DNA of 21,370 bases. Origin: Hemicentrotus pulcherrimus. Taxonomy: Eukaryota; Echinodermata; Echinoidea; Camarodonta; Strongylocentrotidae. Numbering within the stretch: position 1 is the stretch's first letter; each line of letters opens with the position of its first letter. Below the pieces are notes generated by a model, which saw only the letters and a list, made by a program, of their open reading frames with translations, was not told the DNA's origin and ran no database searches. This document shows positions 1 to 11,100 of this stretch, piece after piece. The position numbers and the translations under genes are program-made. Location of the stretch: NCBI GenBank assembly GCA_003118195.1, contig BEXV01000034.1, positions 211,154-232,523 of the forward strand, in the 5' to 3' direction.

Positions 1-316
1 TTTTTTGATTGGTTTGTCAGATTTTTCTGCTTCTAATCTATTGAAAGTAAGTTATTTTTTTAGTAGATGTAGACCTAGACTTGGCCTTAAAAAAGTTAAA
101 GTTTAAACTTTCTCTTTAACTTAGGTATAAGTTATTGAGATAGTATCTAGACTCTCTATGCTACATTTTTGTTAGTTTGACCACGAGTGTGTGATTATAA
201 CATTTTATATGTAGGGAGTCTAGATCTAGATCTATTACCTTTTGTGTTGCTGCTATTCGTTTGTTTGTTTTTGTTTTTGTTTTTTCCAACTACAATTTCG
301 TTATTTTCTTTTGCAG

Positions 317-356
317 GTTCATGCTTTCAGGAGAGCCAATGTCAAAAACATTGCAG
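317..356 (+). CDS. possible upstream exon of the unrecognised plus-strand gene
   Basis: A pyrimidine-rich tract ending TTTTGCAG precedes a 40-nt stretch. Read so that it ends in phase 0, it gives FMLSGEPMSKTLQ, which joins in frame to the exon at 1065. The only donor at the right place is CAG|GCATGT, so this would be a GC-AG intron, a minority class. The alternative in-frame reading (VHAFRRANVKNIAG) does not join the next exon. Support is the acceptor, the matching phase and the protein-like composition; no family match is recognised. It could equally be intron sequence. Confidence 0.3.
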
Positions 357-1064
357 GCATGTATTTTCAAATTTCTTTAATGAATTATTTTTGTCCAGAT
401 CTAGAAGTCTACTTCTCATGCTCTTTATTTCAAGAGGGACATACATATGTCAAGGTCTATCTGGTGAAATGGGTAGATCTAAATGGTATTGAACATGATG
501 AAAGATTTGGGATTTAAGCATAAGTTTAAGCTTGACCAAAGAATATTAAGTTATTTTCCTTGTAAAATAATAAGCTACATACATTTGGAGACTTGACCAT
601 ATTGTTCCCTGCCAAATAATTATTAAAAAAGTATTTAAAAAACTACTTTACTTGTAGTAAATTTCAATGACACCAGGGATTCCAAGTTTTCATATGCGTA
701 ATGTCGGATTCAAATGCACTAGGAGTTACCAAGTACTGTATATCTGTAGCCATTAAAGTTTTAGAGACTGGTTTGGTAACTGCCAGATATCGACACTGGC
801 ATGAATGCCAAATATTTTGCAGATGCCGTCTAGGTCAGGTCACTTTTTAGATCACATGAAAAATTAAGATCTATTGAATGTACATTTTAAAATATTTACC
901 ATAACCAAATTCTACACAAACTAGTTTCATAATTGGTACAGTTTCCTCTTTTCTTTGGAAATGCAATTAATTTAGATGATACTTTGGAGATAATGATGAA
1001 GACAATTGCATGATTATAGTTACTCTTAATATGAATTGCTTCCTTTGTTTTCTTCTTTCCAAAG
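357..1064 (+). other. intron or upstream noncoding sequence
   Basis: AT-rich sequence with no convincing exon on either strand. It ends in a pyrimidine-rich tract and the acceptor TTTCCAAAG used by the next exon. The open frames running through 187-517 lack coding character and read through the acceptor at 316. Confidence 0.5.
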
Positions 1065-1203
1065 GACATGCCAGCTACAAGCTATGGAATGCCAGACGGG
1101 AAGAGCAGTGAAGGGGAATTTGATTACCAAAAAGAAATGCAGGGCTTAGAAAAGCTCTCTGCAGAGTTGGACTCTGTCCGACAGCAACTTATGGCTGACA
1201 TCT
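1065..1203 (+). CDS. penultimate coding exon, unrecognised coiled-coil protein
   Basis: The exon lies between a good acceptor (CTTTCCAAAG) and the donor ATCT|GTGAGT. It encodes 46 codons plus one base, beginning DMPATSYGMPDGKSS and ending LSAELDSVRQQLMADI. The second half (about 27 residues from EFDYQKEMQGLEKL) has heptad-like Leu/Met spacing with charged residues, so a short coiled coil is likely. The phase (one base carried over) fits the exon at 1533. I do not recognise the family. The gene runs towards PERK and its 5' part lies off the left edge. Confidence 0.65.
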
Positions 1204-1532
1204 GTGAGTAGACCTATCCCCAATGCCTTATTTTTTGCCTGTATATGTTTGAACCTCTACAGCTGTATGCTTAATGATCAACAAGAAAAGCAGGAAATTA
1301 TACTCTTTTGTTGGGGGGTCTTTTTACTTGAGGAAGGAATTAATCAACAATACTCTTGATTTGTTAAATTTTGCAGTTGGTGTGGTTGTTCTTTATCAAC
1401 TCAGTAGTACAGAGACAACTGTGTATTCCCCAACATCATTCTATGAAAATTAATATCAACATACTACATGAACTTACTGTACACCTTGTGAGTAAAAGTT
1501 AATGCATAATTGCATTTTTTATCACCTTGCAG
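1204..1532 (+). other. intron of the unrecognised plus-strand gene
   Basis: GTGAGT donor, then AT-rich sequence ending with the pyrimidine tract and acceptor ATCACCTTGCAG. Nothing else is seen in it. Confidence 0.65.
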
Positions 1533-1672
1533 TACGTTGTCAGCTCTTGCAAGTAGACCTGGCTACCCAGTTCAACCCAGGACTTGTTCACCAGATGAGA
1601 TCCACCAAACTCTCATGTGAGAAATGTGAGGATATGTTGGATGACTCATGTGATGGTGAAGCTAAAAACTGA
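1533..1672 (+). CDS. terminal coding exon, unrecognised protein
   Basis: The codon split across the intron (T|TA) gives Leu. The exon then encodes 46 codons including TGA, starting RCQLLQVDLATQFNPGL and ending in an acidic Cys-containing tail (CEKCEDMLDDSCDGEAKN). A CxxC pair and a third Cys lie close to the C terminus and might bind metal, but no known domain is recognised. Stop codon is 1670-1672. The clean phase join and charged coding-like composition make this a real terminal exon with good probability. Confidence 0.7.
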
Positions 1673-1678
1673 AATAAA
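1673..1678 (+). terminator. poly(A) signal AATAAA abutting the stop codon
   Basis: AATAAA begins at the base after the TGA at 1670-1672. If used, the 3' UTR would be only about 15-35 nt. A second AATAAA sits at 2598-2603 and would give a UTR of about 0.95 kb. Which is used cannot be decided from sequence. Confidence 0.45.
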
Positions 1679-3053
1679 CATGCAGACTTTCACACTGGAC
1701 TAAAATAGTGGCCTTGGGGTGAAGCTTGTCATGCAATTACTCCTTGATAAGATGTGTACTTTGTATATATGAACATATGTGTTACTGTAAAATATACTTT
1801 ATTGAAACATAGTAATCATCATATTGTTGGTTGAACTTCTGATGCAATATGTGAATTATATGTTGTAAATATGTATGATTACCTCATAGCATATATTTCT
1901 ATTGCTGATTTGATCTTCTGCATGTTTTACTTTTCTGTTTCTTCCTCTAAAATTAATAATTTTACCAAAATATTGTATTTACTTAGCGTATTAAAAAAAA
2001 ATCTTTGTCAAAGAAAATTGTACTTTGTAAAAATAGCAAATTAATAGTTCCATTTTCATGCTTATAGGGTAACCTTATATGTACTTTACAAGCATAGTGT
2101 AGTGAATTGGTAATGTGAGGGTTTACCTATATTTACAGTTTTACACCCCATATAGCAATACTGAAGTATTATCTCAGTCTCAGAAATATTAAGGAATTGA
2201 AGGAAAATTATGTATAACAAATGCTGAAGTGGTATTCTTGTCTTCACAACTCCCGATATGCTTGGTCCCACCTTTCTTATAAATGTACCAATGAATATGC
2301 TATTAAAGAAGCTATATTGTATGTTGAATCTTGCGGATATCAGTATTTTGCACTATGGTTAAAGCATTGCTGTACCAGCCTAAAGGCATGATAAGGGCAA
2401 AGGACATAACTATTGTGACTCATAACCATATTTACTACTGGTTTTATGTTATTAAAGATTTACATGGTGTAGTCTAGGATTAGGGTTGCAATTTGGATAT
2501 ATGGTAGGATCAGGTATATTGTAAGTTCAAGATGAAGTTAGAAATTTGTTAAGTGTTAAAATTGACCACAGAGCAATCATTGCAGAATGTGTGATAAAAT
2601 AAAAACCTCAATGTAGAGCTATGAAGGAAAAATACTTTCTCTCTACATGTCATATTAATTTTTCCAAATTAGGTGTGGGGTGGGGGGGGGGGGTATTAAC
2701 ATTCCAAATTGGTGTGAAGATTCAGATTGTTTTCTGAGAGCCAGAGGAACATTCACCTATGAAGAAGGATAAAAGTTAATGCCCTTATGACTCTCAACAG
2801 CTTTAAAGTTTTGATGTACAGTATTTTACCAGCTTTGATTGAAGATATAAAGTATTTAATTTAGTAATAATCCTATTTCATCTGTTTTTTCAAACATTAT
2901 TTTAAGATTCCTGTTGTGATACATTCCTGTATATGCATTATTTTAAAAGCTTACACTGGAAAGGTAATTCCATGATCATTGAAAATATCCACATAGTGGT
3001 GGAGTAGACATGTAGATTTCCAATACATATCTGTAATGATAAAACTGTACAGG
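1679..3053. other. convergent intergenic / 3'-UTR zone, left part
   Basis: AT-rich with no coding exon on either strand. It holds a G-rich run (about 2677-2693) and the plus-strand AATAAA at 2598-2603. It separates or overlaps the 3' ends of the two convergent genes. Confidence 0.5.
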
Positions 3054-4950
3054 CATGTAAATTTGGTCATAAATTTATTCACATTATTCTTGAAACTATA
3101 CAAGCAATACTTTACAATAAATGTTCTCTTAGAGAATAATGCATCACAATGCGTTACACAAATACTTCAAATATTCATATACAATTTGCTATGGCTATGA
3201 TGGTGTTGCAGTGATATGGCTTACCATTGCTCAGATTTTCCAAAAACATTAGACGAATATAATTGATATGGCATATATTCTCAAAAAAATGATTTAAAAA
3301 AAAATAAAGTTCTGAAAAATGAACTTACAAGAATGAAACACTTTCCATAGTCAACTATTCATTTCTGAAGACATATTTGATACTTAAGACAAGAGCGAAA
3401 TGGAAGACATCATGACGTTAGGGTTCAACTTTTCAAATGAACAAATAACAATACAATGCAATTCTTTGGTATCATTACAACCTATATGTAATGCCAGTAT
3501 GAAGGAAATAAAAGAACTGTATGTTTATGAAACATGCTATTTTTAAACTGCTTGCTTGGAGCACTTTACAAAAATGACAGGAAAGAAAATAAAGCCCAGT
3601 GGAATGTTGGCTGGCACTAAATGTAAAATCACAATTGTTGACCCACTCTCGTGTCACAATCTTAATCAAGATGTCTTGTCATGTTTCATTAATAGTACAA
3701 TATATTGGGGTGTCTACTTAAAATCAAAGAAGGTTCATGTAATTTGGAAAACTAAAATAAATACAAACAAAGCTTATAAAGTAGACTGTAAATATACACA
3801 AATATTTATTTTAAAAAAGACAAATGCAAAACTTACTCTACACTTGTTTACAGCACAAAAATGGGACATTTCAGTTAAAATTCTTGCAAGCTCCTGCAAG
3901 AAAAAAATGTTGAGCACACTTTCATATGTACTACACTTACAGAAAATATTTGTTGGCTAAAACAAAAAACCTCTAATATGCCACCGCCTATATGTATGTT
4001 CATAGAGAAATGATACTGTGACCTTAACCTCTGACCTTACGCCCCCAAACTCTGACAAGGTGGTGTGCTGGTATAACAGTGTCACAAATCGTCACTAACT
4101 ACATACGAAAGATAAAAACACTTCTATAAATTGCACATAATGGTGTTTACTTAACAATTTCATTTCTGTATTCACCATTGAGACATATTGTCCAACAGCA
4201 CTGTCAGGAATGGAGAAAAATCATAATTGATGCATTGCAATTACGTATCATTTCAATTCCAGTACATTCATCCATGACAAAAAAGCAGCAAATTTATGGC
4301 CAGTCCTATTCATCCGTTAACAATAACTGAATATTAATCCATGCCAAGGCACTCGTTACTACCTCCCTAAAACTTTTTTATCTAATAATCCACCAACCCA
4401 AGGTGCTTCAAGGCATATTTAAACGGCTCAAATCATTAAATTAGGGTCTGGTGCAGTGAAGGTAACTAAAACACTTGATGTTACATAATTGGAGATTTTC
4501 ACATTCCATCTCCAAAACTACCCTCTTGCTCCACAAGGAATACCTAGGAATACAGTGGAATCTGTTATACAAACTTCTTTGAACACTACATAAAGGCTTA
4601 AAAACAATAGAATAAAAGAAGTGTGACCTGCAAAACAGCCTTAAAATAATGTGTCTGTCGTAACGGTGTTCTTTAGGATAAGGTTCCTAATACAAATTTC
4701 CCTCTAATTTTCTAATGAAATACATGAAAGTGCATGAAGTGCAACATGTCCAATATATGCAGTAAATTTAGTATTCTTTGTGCTGAATCAACATTAACCC
4801 TTGTTAATTGATTCCTGGAATGTGGACAAACAGTTCTGCGGGCTCTCTCCTGCACCTGTTCTTCCTGAATATGTGTAAAGCTGGCTCTTTAAGTCACACT
4901 GAAAGTGTTTGATAGCGGAGTGCTTTTATCAAACTTTCTTGCTGCCATCA
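3054..4950 (-). other. EIF2AK3: probable 3' UTR of EIF2AK3
   Basis: Sequence downstream of the PERK stop on the minus strand. It has no coding exon and is AT-rich. Minus-strand AATAAA hexamers lie at 3805-3810 and 3074-3079, giving UTRs of about 1.15 kb or 1.9 kb. The outer limit is inferred from the more distal hexamer. The 134-residue plus-strand frame here looks like chance. Confidence 0.4.
3074..3079 (-). terminator. EIF2AK3: candidate distal poly(A) signal of EIF2AK3
   Basis: AATAAA on the minus strand (TTTATT on plus), about 1.87 kb after the PERK stop. A nearer alternative is at 3805-3810. Placement is by motif only. Confidence 0.35.
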
Positions 4951-5109
4951 TTATCTTGATGAATTGGAAATTCCTCTGTTCCTAACAGTGTGGTAGGAAG
5001 GTGGCACATAATCCTCGTATAGTTGGCTAAACATGTCGCTCTCACTGATTTCATCGGTGTCCGGTCGCAGGTCAGGGTCGTAGGATAGCAGCCATTTAGC
5101 AAATTTCGC
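4951..5109 (-). CDS. EIF2AK3: EIF2AK3 exon 16: end of kinase domain and C terminus
   Basis: Acceptor TTTCCTCCAG, 52 codons and TAA at 4951-4953. [20 protein letters not shown] carries the conserved subdomain XI Arg (human MLSPSPMERPEAINII). A short tail ends [10 protein letters not shown], somewhat shorter than the human Ser-rich tail. Confidence 0.92.
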   Translation of the reverse strand, partial: AKFAKWLLSYDPDLRPDTDEISESDMFSQLYEDYVPPSYHTVRNRGISNSSR

Positions 5110-8100
5110 CTGGAGGAAAAAGGAGACAACAAAATACAAGAGTAGTACATTTATTCATTTTGGAATTTATTACACTTTATACAGAAAAGCTAATTCATCT
5201 CCAGAGTTCTCATCAATTAGGGGCCTATTTCAAACAATTTGTTTCAATTTGAAATTCGTAACTACTACTATAAATAATTTTTCTTTGAAGATTTAAATCA
5301 ATTATATCTCTCCACACCTTAAAATATAAAAATGAACTATTCTATATATAGGAGGATTGAGGATACAATTTCTGCCATTGACAAACAAATGTATGCTGCA
5401 TTAAATTACAATATATTCCAATGACAATAAAAGATCAAACACTGTTAGTTCATTGAAAATATGAATCCTTCACTGAAGTGATTACCATATTTTTTACATC
5501 TACTTTCGGTAGCCATTTAAAGTGGAAATTGTTTCTTGGAATATGATCGTAAGGATAATGAAGATGAGATTGAGGTTAAACTGTAGAAATTTGGATGAAT
5601 TTTTTTCTTTTTTCTCACCTCTAGGGGTAGTTCTTTGGTGAATCTTTTAGGGAAGTCCTGTCTCTTGGCTTTGCACATGACCTGAAAAAGCAAGAAGAAA
5701 TGGATACAAATCATTCATATACAGTTAGCGTTTGTTCTACATGTATGTTTCAAAACAAATGTTCCAGGATAAATAATGATATGATATAACAGTGCCAACA
5801 ACAAGAAACAAGGCTCTAGTCTCTGTCTCATCGAATTTTAAAACATACATCACACAAGAGAGATTACCAGATAAGTTCCCCATCTGGATGTCAACACATT
5901 CTTTTATGGTAATTCATAAGCTTAGATAATTCAATTAAATTGAAAAGTTAAACCTGTTTGATTAACTCTAAAATCCCCCTATTTATTGCTGCATAATGGC
6001 TGTGCTAAGTGAGAGTACCGTAGAACATGATTCTCCAAATAGTGGACTCCACAACTCAATCAAATATTTCTCAATCAAAATGTTGTGAAACCAGAGGGGC
6101 ATGACTTACGGTGATGCGTTCCATCGTGGTTGAGAAGGGATGGAATAGCTCAAAGAAGAAGAGTCCAAGAGAGAAGATATCCACCTTGTGATCGTAGTTC
6201 TGACCTGAGACCTAGCAACACAAGTAACAAAAAAACATCACATGAACATACTTTCTACCAGACGCAACACTGATCGATATAATTCTTTGACCTATGAAAG
6301 CTGATTAAATGTCTGAATGTAATGTCTTTATTCAACACAAGATTATATACACAATGACCTCATCTTATAAAGAGTTGATACCCGCCCCCCCCCCCCTTAA
6401 AAAAAAATAGAACATTACAATATTTATACGCTATATAAACGATTCATTCATAGGGTGTAAACTTCTTACATGATTCGACAGCTAAAAGTCACTGACGACA
6501 TTTTATTCTGTATCTGATATCAACCAATTTGATTATTACCTTTTTAGTTCCCTCTTTGTGTGATTTATATTCCTTTATTGTTTTCTTACTTTTAACTATG
6601 CCATCATTATAAGTGATATCCTTGGTAGCCTGAAGACGAAATATGTCGAATTTGGGGCAAATTCCGGAATCCACCTTTAACCCAACAACAAGAAGTTATT
6701 CACCTTTCTCCATCTGTGCCCGCGTACAGTGCCCTAGATTTTGGGGGTATAAGCCCGTCGGCTGGGGGTTAGTCCGATATGCAAGGTCTCGTGTTGGGCT
6801 TTATCCGTTAAACACCTCGACCTTAACACGGGGTCGAGCTNCCATCCACAGAGAAGAATATGTTGGAGGGCTGAAAGATTGAAAAAGATCATAGATGGTG
6901 TATTTGGGGACAAGAAAGCATGATAATTAATTGGAAGTTGGTAGATTTCTTTTAACATCTATGTATTTTGTTAAATATTAACAGCTACTAAACCCAATCA
7001 AGACTTAAAAATCATACAGGGAAAAAATTCTTTGGTTAAAGGAGCAACACAAAGAAAATTCACTAACAACTCATAATTAGAACAAATTACATATGGATGG
7101 AAAGATTTTTTCTTGAAAAACACGAACAATTTGCTGAGAATTCAAAAGATATCATGGAAGGGCGTAAAAATGCAATTTTTTAAGACCCTCCTTAGACCCC
7201 GAGCGCCCCTGAACGTAAGTCAAACACACAAGCGTAGCGAGCTCTGAATTGTGATGTCACACACTGGACAAACAGCTCAGTGCCGTGTAGCAGTATGCAG
7301 CTAGCCTGTCGTGTCCCATATGTGACGGCACAAATACTGATGCTCTACAAAGGACCGCTGAAGGCAGAAAATCTGGATCTCAAAACTAACGTTTTTGAGA
7401 GTTGAAACTGCGGGCCCCAAACATATTTTTAAAAGAAGAGTTGTTGTGTTCGATCGGCAAGGCTCCCCTTCGCAATGATATGAGTTTTGCATTAATTCAA
7501 AACACTTTTGATTTCTTCGTGTGGCTACTTTAAAGTTTCCTTGAAAATACAATTGCACTTTTGGAGGCCTGGAAAACCCATCTATATCCAAGTTCTGAAA
7601 AAACAGAATTCAGTTGATATAAGAAACAAAAAAAAACATATGCATACATTTGACAAATAGAGGAAGGTAACAGCAAAAAAATAAATATGAATAAATGAGC
7701 CACATTCTGTGACCAAATAACAATCATTATATAGTTTGGAGCCTATCAAGATAGACTTGAATTCAAATTCAACCCCTTTCATTATATATTGAAAAATATG
7801 AAATGATGGGGGTACAGCTTTGGTTGTAAATAGATTCTAGGTTAGGTTTGAGATTAGGATTAGGGTCTGGTACATTGCTGGATCTCGGAATGACCCAATT
7901 ATTACAAAGAAGCAACTTGTGTTAGAAATTGCCATAGTAACAATTGTCACCTGAGCATATTGACTTTATCTCACCTTGAGGTCTCTATGGATCATACCAC
8001 ATCCATGGATGTAGTTGACTGCTTCCAGGATCTGATGGAAGATATGAAGCACTTTGTTCCTATCCCTGGACAGCGTGTTAGTACTCAGCCAATCCTTGAG

Positions 8101-11100
8101 GGTCTCCTTACGACACAGCTGCATCTGAATGTACAGGTAGATCTTCTGCACTTTCATCACGACCGACGATGTCGTGGGGGTCTGGCTTGGATTTGTTTCA
8201 TGTTGCGTGGACATCTCTTTCCAATGCCCTTCAATGCAAGGAGTGCTGCTTGGTGTTGAACTGTTTTTGGAGGATTTAGAGGTGTCTGATTGGGTGGACT
8301 CTGAGTCTGAATACCTAGGCTGATCGGTGCATCCTGAATCCTCAAAGACTATCTGGAATGATTCGCTTCTATCAAGGTCTCTGAAATCCTTCACATCATT
8401 AGCATAGTGCTTGAAGGGTACATCCATTGTATTATCAAGGGATGTGTCTGTACTTCTGTTGGACATGCTTTCATCTAAGGTGGCTAGGTTTTGTGGAGTC
8501 TCTTCTCCTGTGTCTGAATGAACACTCATATTTTGACTGTTTTCCTCTTCTGTGCCTTGGAATACTATACTGAACGAACCACTCTCTTCAAACTCACACA
8601 CGGCTCCGGGAAAGAGGATGTCCGACTCCACTCCCGCTCTCTTGTTGTCTCCTTTTTGATTGACCCTGCCCTCACTGCTAACATTGCTTACATCCGACAG
8701 GTCAAATTTAAGGATGGGACTTGCCCTTGTTCTGCTAAAAGGAACATAGCTTGGATCCATGCCTGATTTGCCGCCTGTCTGTTGCATCAACTGATCATGG
8801 TTTCGGATGAGCTCACTGTTTTTGTTGAAGAAGGCTGGAGTATCCAGAGAAGTTAGACCATCGTTCCCACCAAGACTGCAACAGATATACAGAATAAAAT
8901 TTTAGTTACCAGTAGTGCCTTTCAGTTGTCTGAGGTATGGCATAACGAACATGATCACAATGTCACACAGTTTTCTTCCATCACAAAACATACCACACTT
9001 GAACAGCAGCATTTAATTTTCATGCAGATTCAAAAATCAAAATTAAAAAAATAAATATTTGAAGAGAAGTCTAACATGACTGTCAACAAATCTGTCATGA
9101 TTGCAAGTACCACTGAAAACCCAGATGAAACTAGTAACATAAAACAGTGTCCTCCATAATATCAATTAAATTCTATTCTTTATATATTTTATAAACTTTT
9201 CCATGAACTTTTGTGTATATCCCTAGACGCATACCAAACACTCTCAACATCACAAAATTTATGAACAAACCAACACATCTATAGAAAATTCACTTTACAA
9301 TTCAATAAAACAAAATGCCAAATAAAAAGGTTTTACATTATATGTTTCAAAATAAGATGGACTTTGTTTGGCGTGAGGGGAGGAGTTACTGCTCTTAAGA
9401 ATAAAAAAATTGAGAAAAAAGAGTGACTTTGTAAAAGTGTCAAAATGTAATATTATCCCCACTTACCTTTCACCCACAAATTTCTTATCCTGGATGTCTT
9501 GCCAACCTAGAGGGGGCTCTTCAAGCCAGGAGTTGAAGTATCTTACAATGCCTGAATGATCCAGTATAGCCAGGGTCCTGGCCTCTCTAAGGACTTTATC
9601 TCTCGCTTCCTCTCTGATAATGAACAAAACAAAAATGATTTTTGCTGTAAAGGCATCGTTTAACAATGTTAAATCAGAGATGCATGGCCTTACATGTTAT
9701 CAGTGTCTTTGATATAGTGTAATATTATAAGGTGTAATATTGAAGACCTACTGTAATTAACGTTGTATTAACCTCAGTTTTTTGCCGGGGTGCGTCTTAT
9801 ACAAGGTACACACAATTTTTGTTTTTCTTCAATTTATGCCCCTCCACTGGCTTGCGTAAAAGAGGGGTGCAGTTAATACACAAGGGCAGTTTATACACCG
9901 TTAATTACAGTACCGGTTAACAAAATTGCGCTTCAAAATGAGCATGAAATGCCTTAAAAAAGTAAAACCTTTGAGTGACCAGTTTTACCATACTCAATTC
10001 CCCCCAATAGACTCTAGTGTTATAAAAACTGTTAAGAAAAAGACAAATGAGATTTGGATTTACAATCATAAATATCTTGATTATCATACAGGCGATAGGC
10101 TTAATTGCAAAAGTCAAGGGATTCCTGACCGACCTAAAGGTTTATAATTATCATTGCAGCATGAGCTAAATCCAGGATTTTGTTTCAGAATCTGAGGCTA
10201 TGTTACAGAGAAACTTTAAACCGTCTGCACATATCATAAAAAGTAATCATTGTAATTATTGTAAATACCAGCTGAAGAAAATAAATACCAAATTTCTTGC
10301 TGGTAAAATAGGAAAACAAAGAAAAGGTCAATCCTTTCCTCTTGATAAATCTAACACCATAACATATTCATCATGCAGAGATACATCAAATCAAGGTACC
10401 CATGTGCTCTGCAACCAATACAAATTCTATAGTAGGACAATAATTCAATACAAAATCAAACTTGGGAACTCATGTGACATTGTTTCAAATGACCAGATTC
10501 TTTGGTTTTCTATAATTTGAGGAATTTTTGTAGTTACTGGTATCAAGAATTTAATCTGTAAGTCTGTTACATTCAGCTTGGGTGCTACAGGACTAACATT
10601 TCTTCAATCTCCACCATTAATATGTAATATTACTGGTATGTACCTGTTTGGAAGGGTGATTCTCTTGACGGCATAATTGTTTTCATCCACCTTGTTCTTT
10701 GCTCTAAAGACGATTCCAAACCCTCCTTTACCAAGGCACTCGGTATGCTCAAAGTCTGTCAAGTACCTTTAGAATACCATCAAAAAGATGAAGGGAAAAC
10801 ATATAATGTATGATATTGGCTTCTTGCATAGTCCTTTCCTTTGTTATGTGAAGACACATCTAGGCTCCGTCTTATAAAGAGTAGCGACTGATCCAAATCA
10901 ATCGCAAGTTTGCAGTCCCCTATCTCTTGTGTACATGGTTGTGATCGATATCAATCGCAAATAAGTTGTGATTAATATCAACTCTTTGTATTAGGCCAAG
11001 GCATCAACCCACCACGAACATATATCAATGTATGCACGAATGTGTTACATGGTATTGGTATAATATGCAAATGGCTTTTTGAAGTGCTATTGATGAAATC

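Noticed and set aside
187..517. Two overlapping plus-strand frames near the left edge
   Set aside because: Low-complexity Phe/Leu/Ser composition from T-rich DNA; they run through a probable splice acceptor at 316.
2677..2693. G/C homopolymer runs (also about 6381-6397, 15851-15860, 19344-19352)
   Set aside because: Common slippage-type simple sequence in intronic and intergenic DNA; no flanking pattern suggesting function.
3556..3960. 134-residue plus-strand open frame in the PERK 3'-UTR region
   Set aside because: Lys/Ile-rich AT-driven composition, no ATG start (opens with TTG), no splice context and no recognisable domain; it is antisense to the likely UTR.
6745..6840. tRNA-like or rRNA-like sequence next to the N
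   Set aside because: Only one 7-bp stem is evident (CTCGACC/GGTCGAG) and no cloverleaf or A/B box set could be drawn; treated as repeat sequence.
6212..6870. Transposon insertion as the biological cause of the exon 13 break
   Set aside because: No target duplication or element end could be found at the break, and the N sits exactly there, so a contig join is preferred. Not fully excluded.
7301..7591. 96-residue minus-strand frame in intron 12, considered as the missing kinase exon
   Set aside because: No DFG, activation-loop or SPE motif and no resemblance to PERK; the true exon 13 start is at 6870.
9926..10147. Plus-strand open frames at 9926-10147 and 10200-10520
   Set aside because: The first lies in the dispersed repeat that recurs at 12801-13116; the second straddles its edge into AT-rich intron without coding features.
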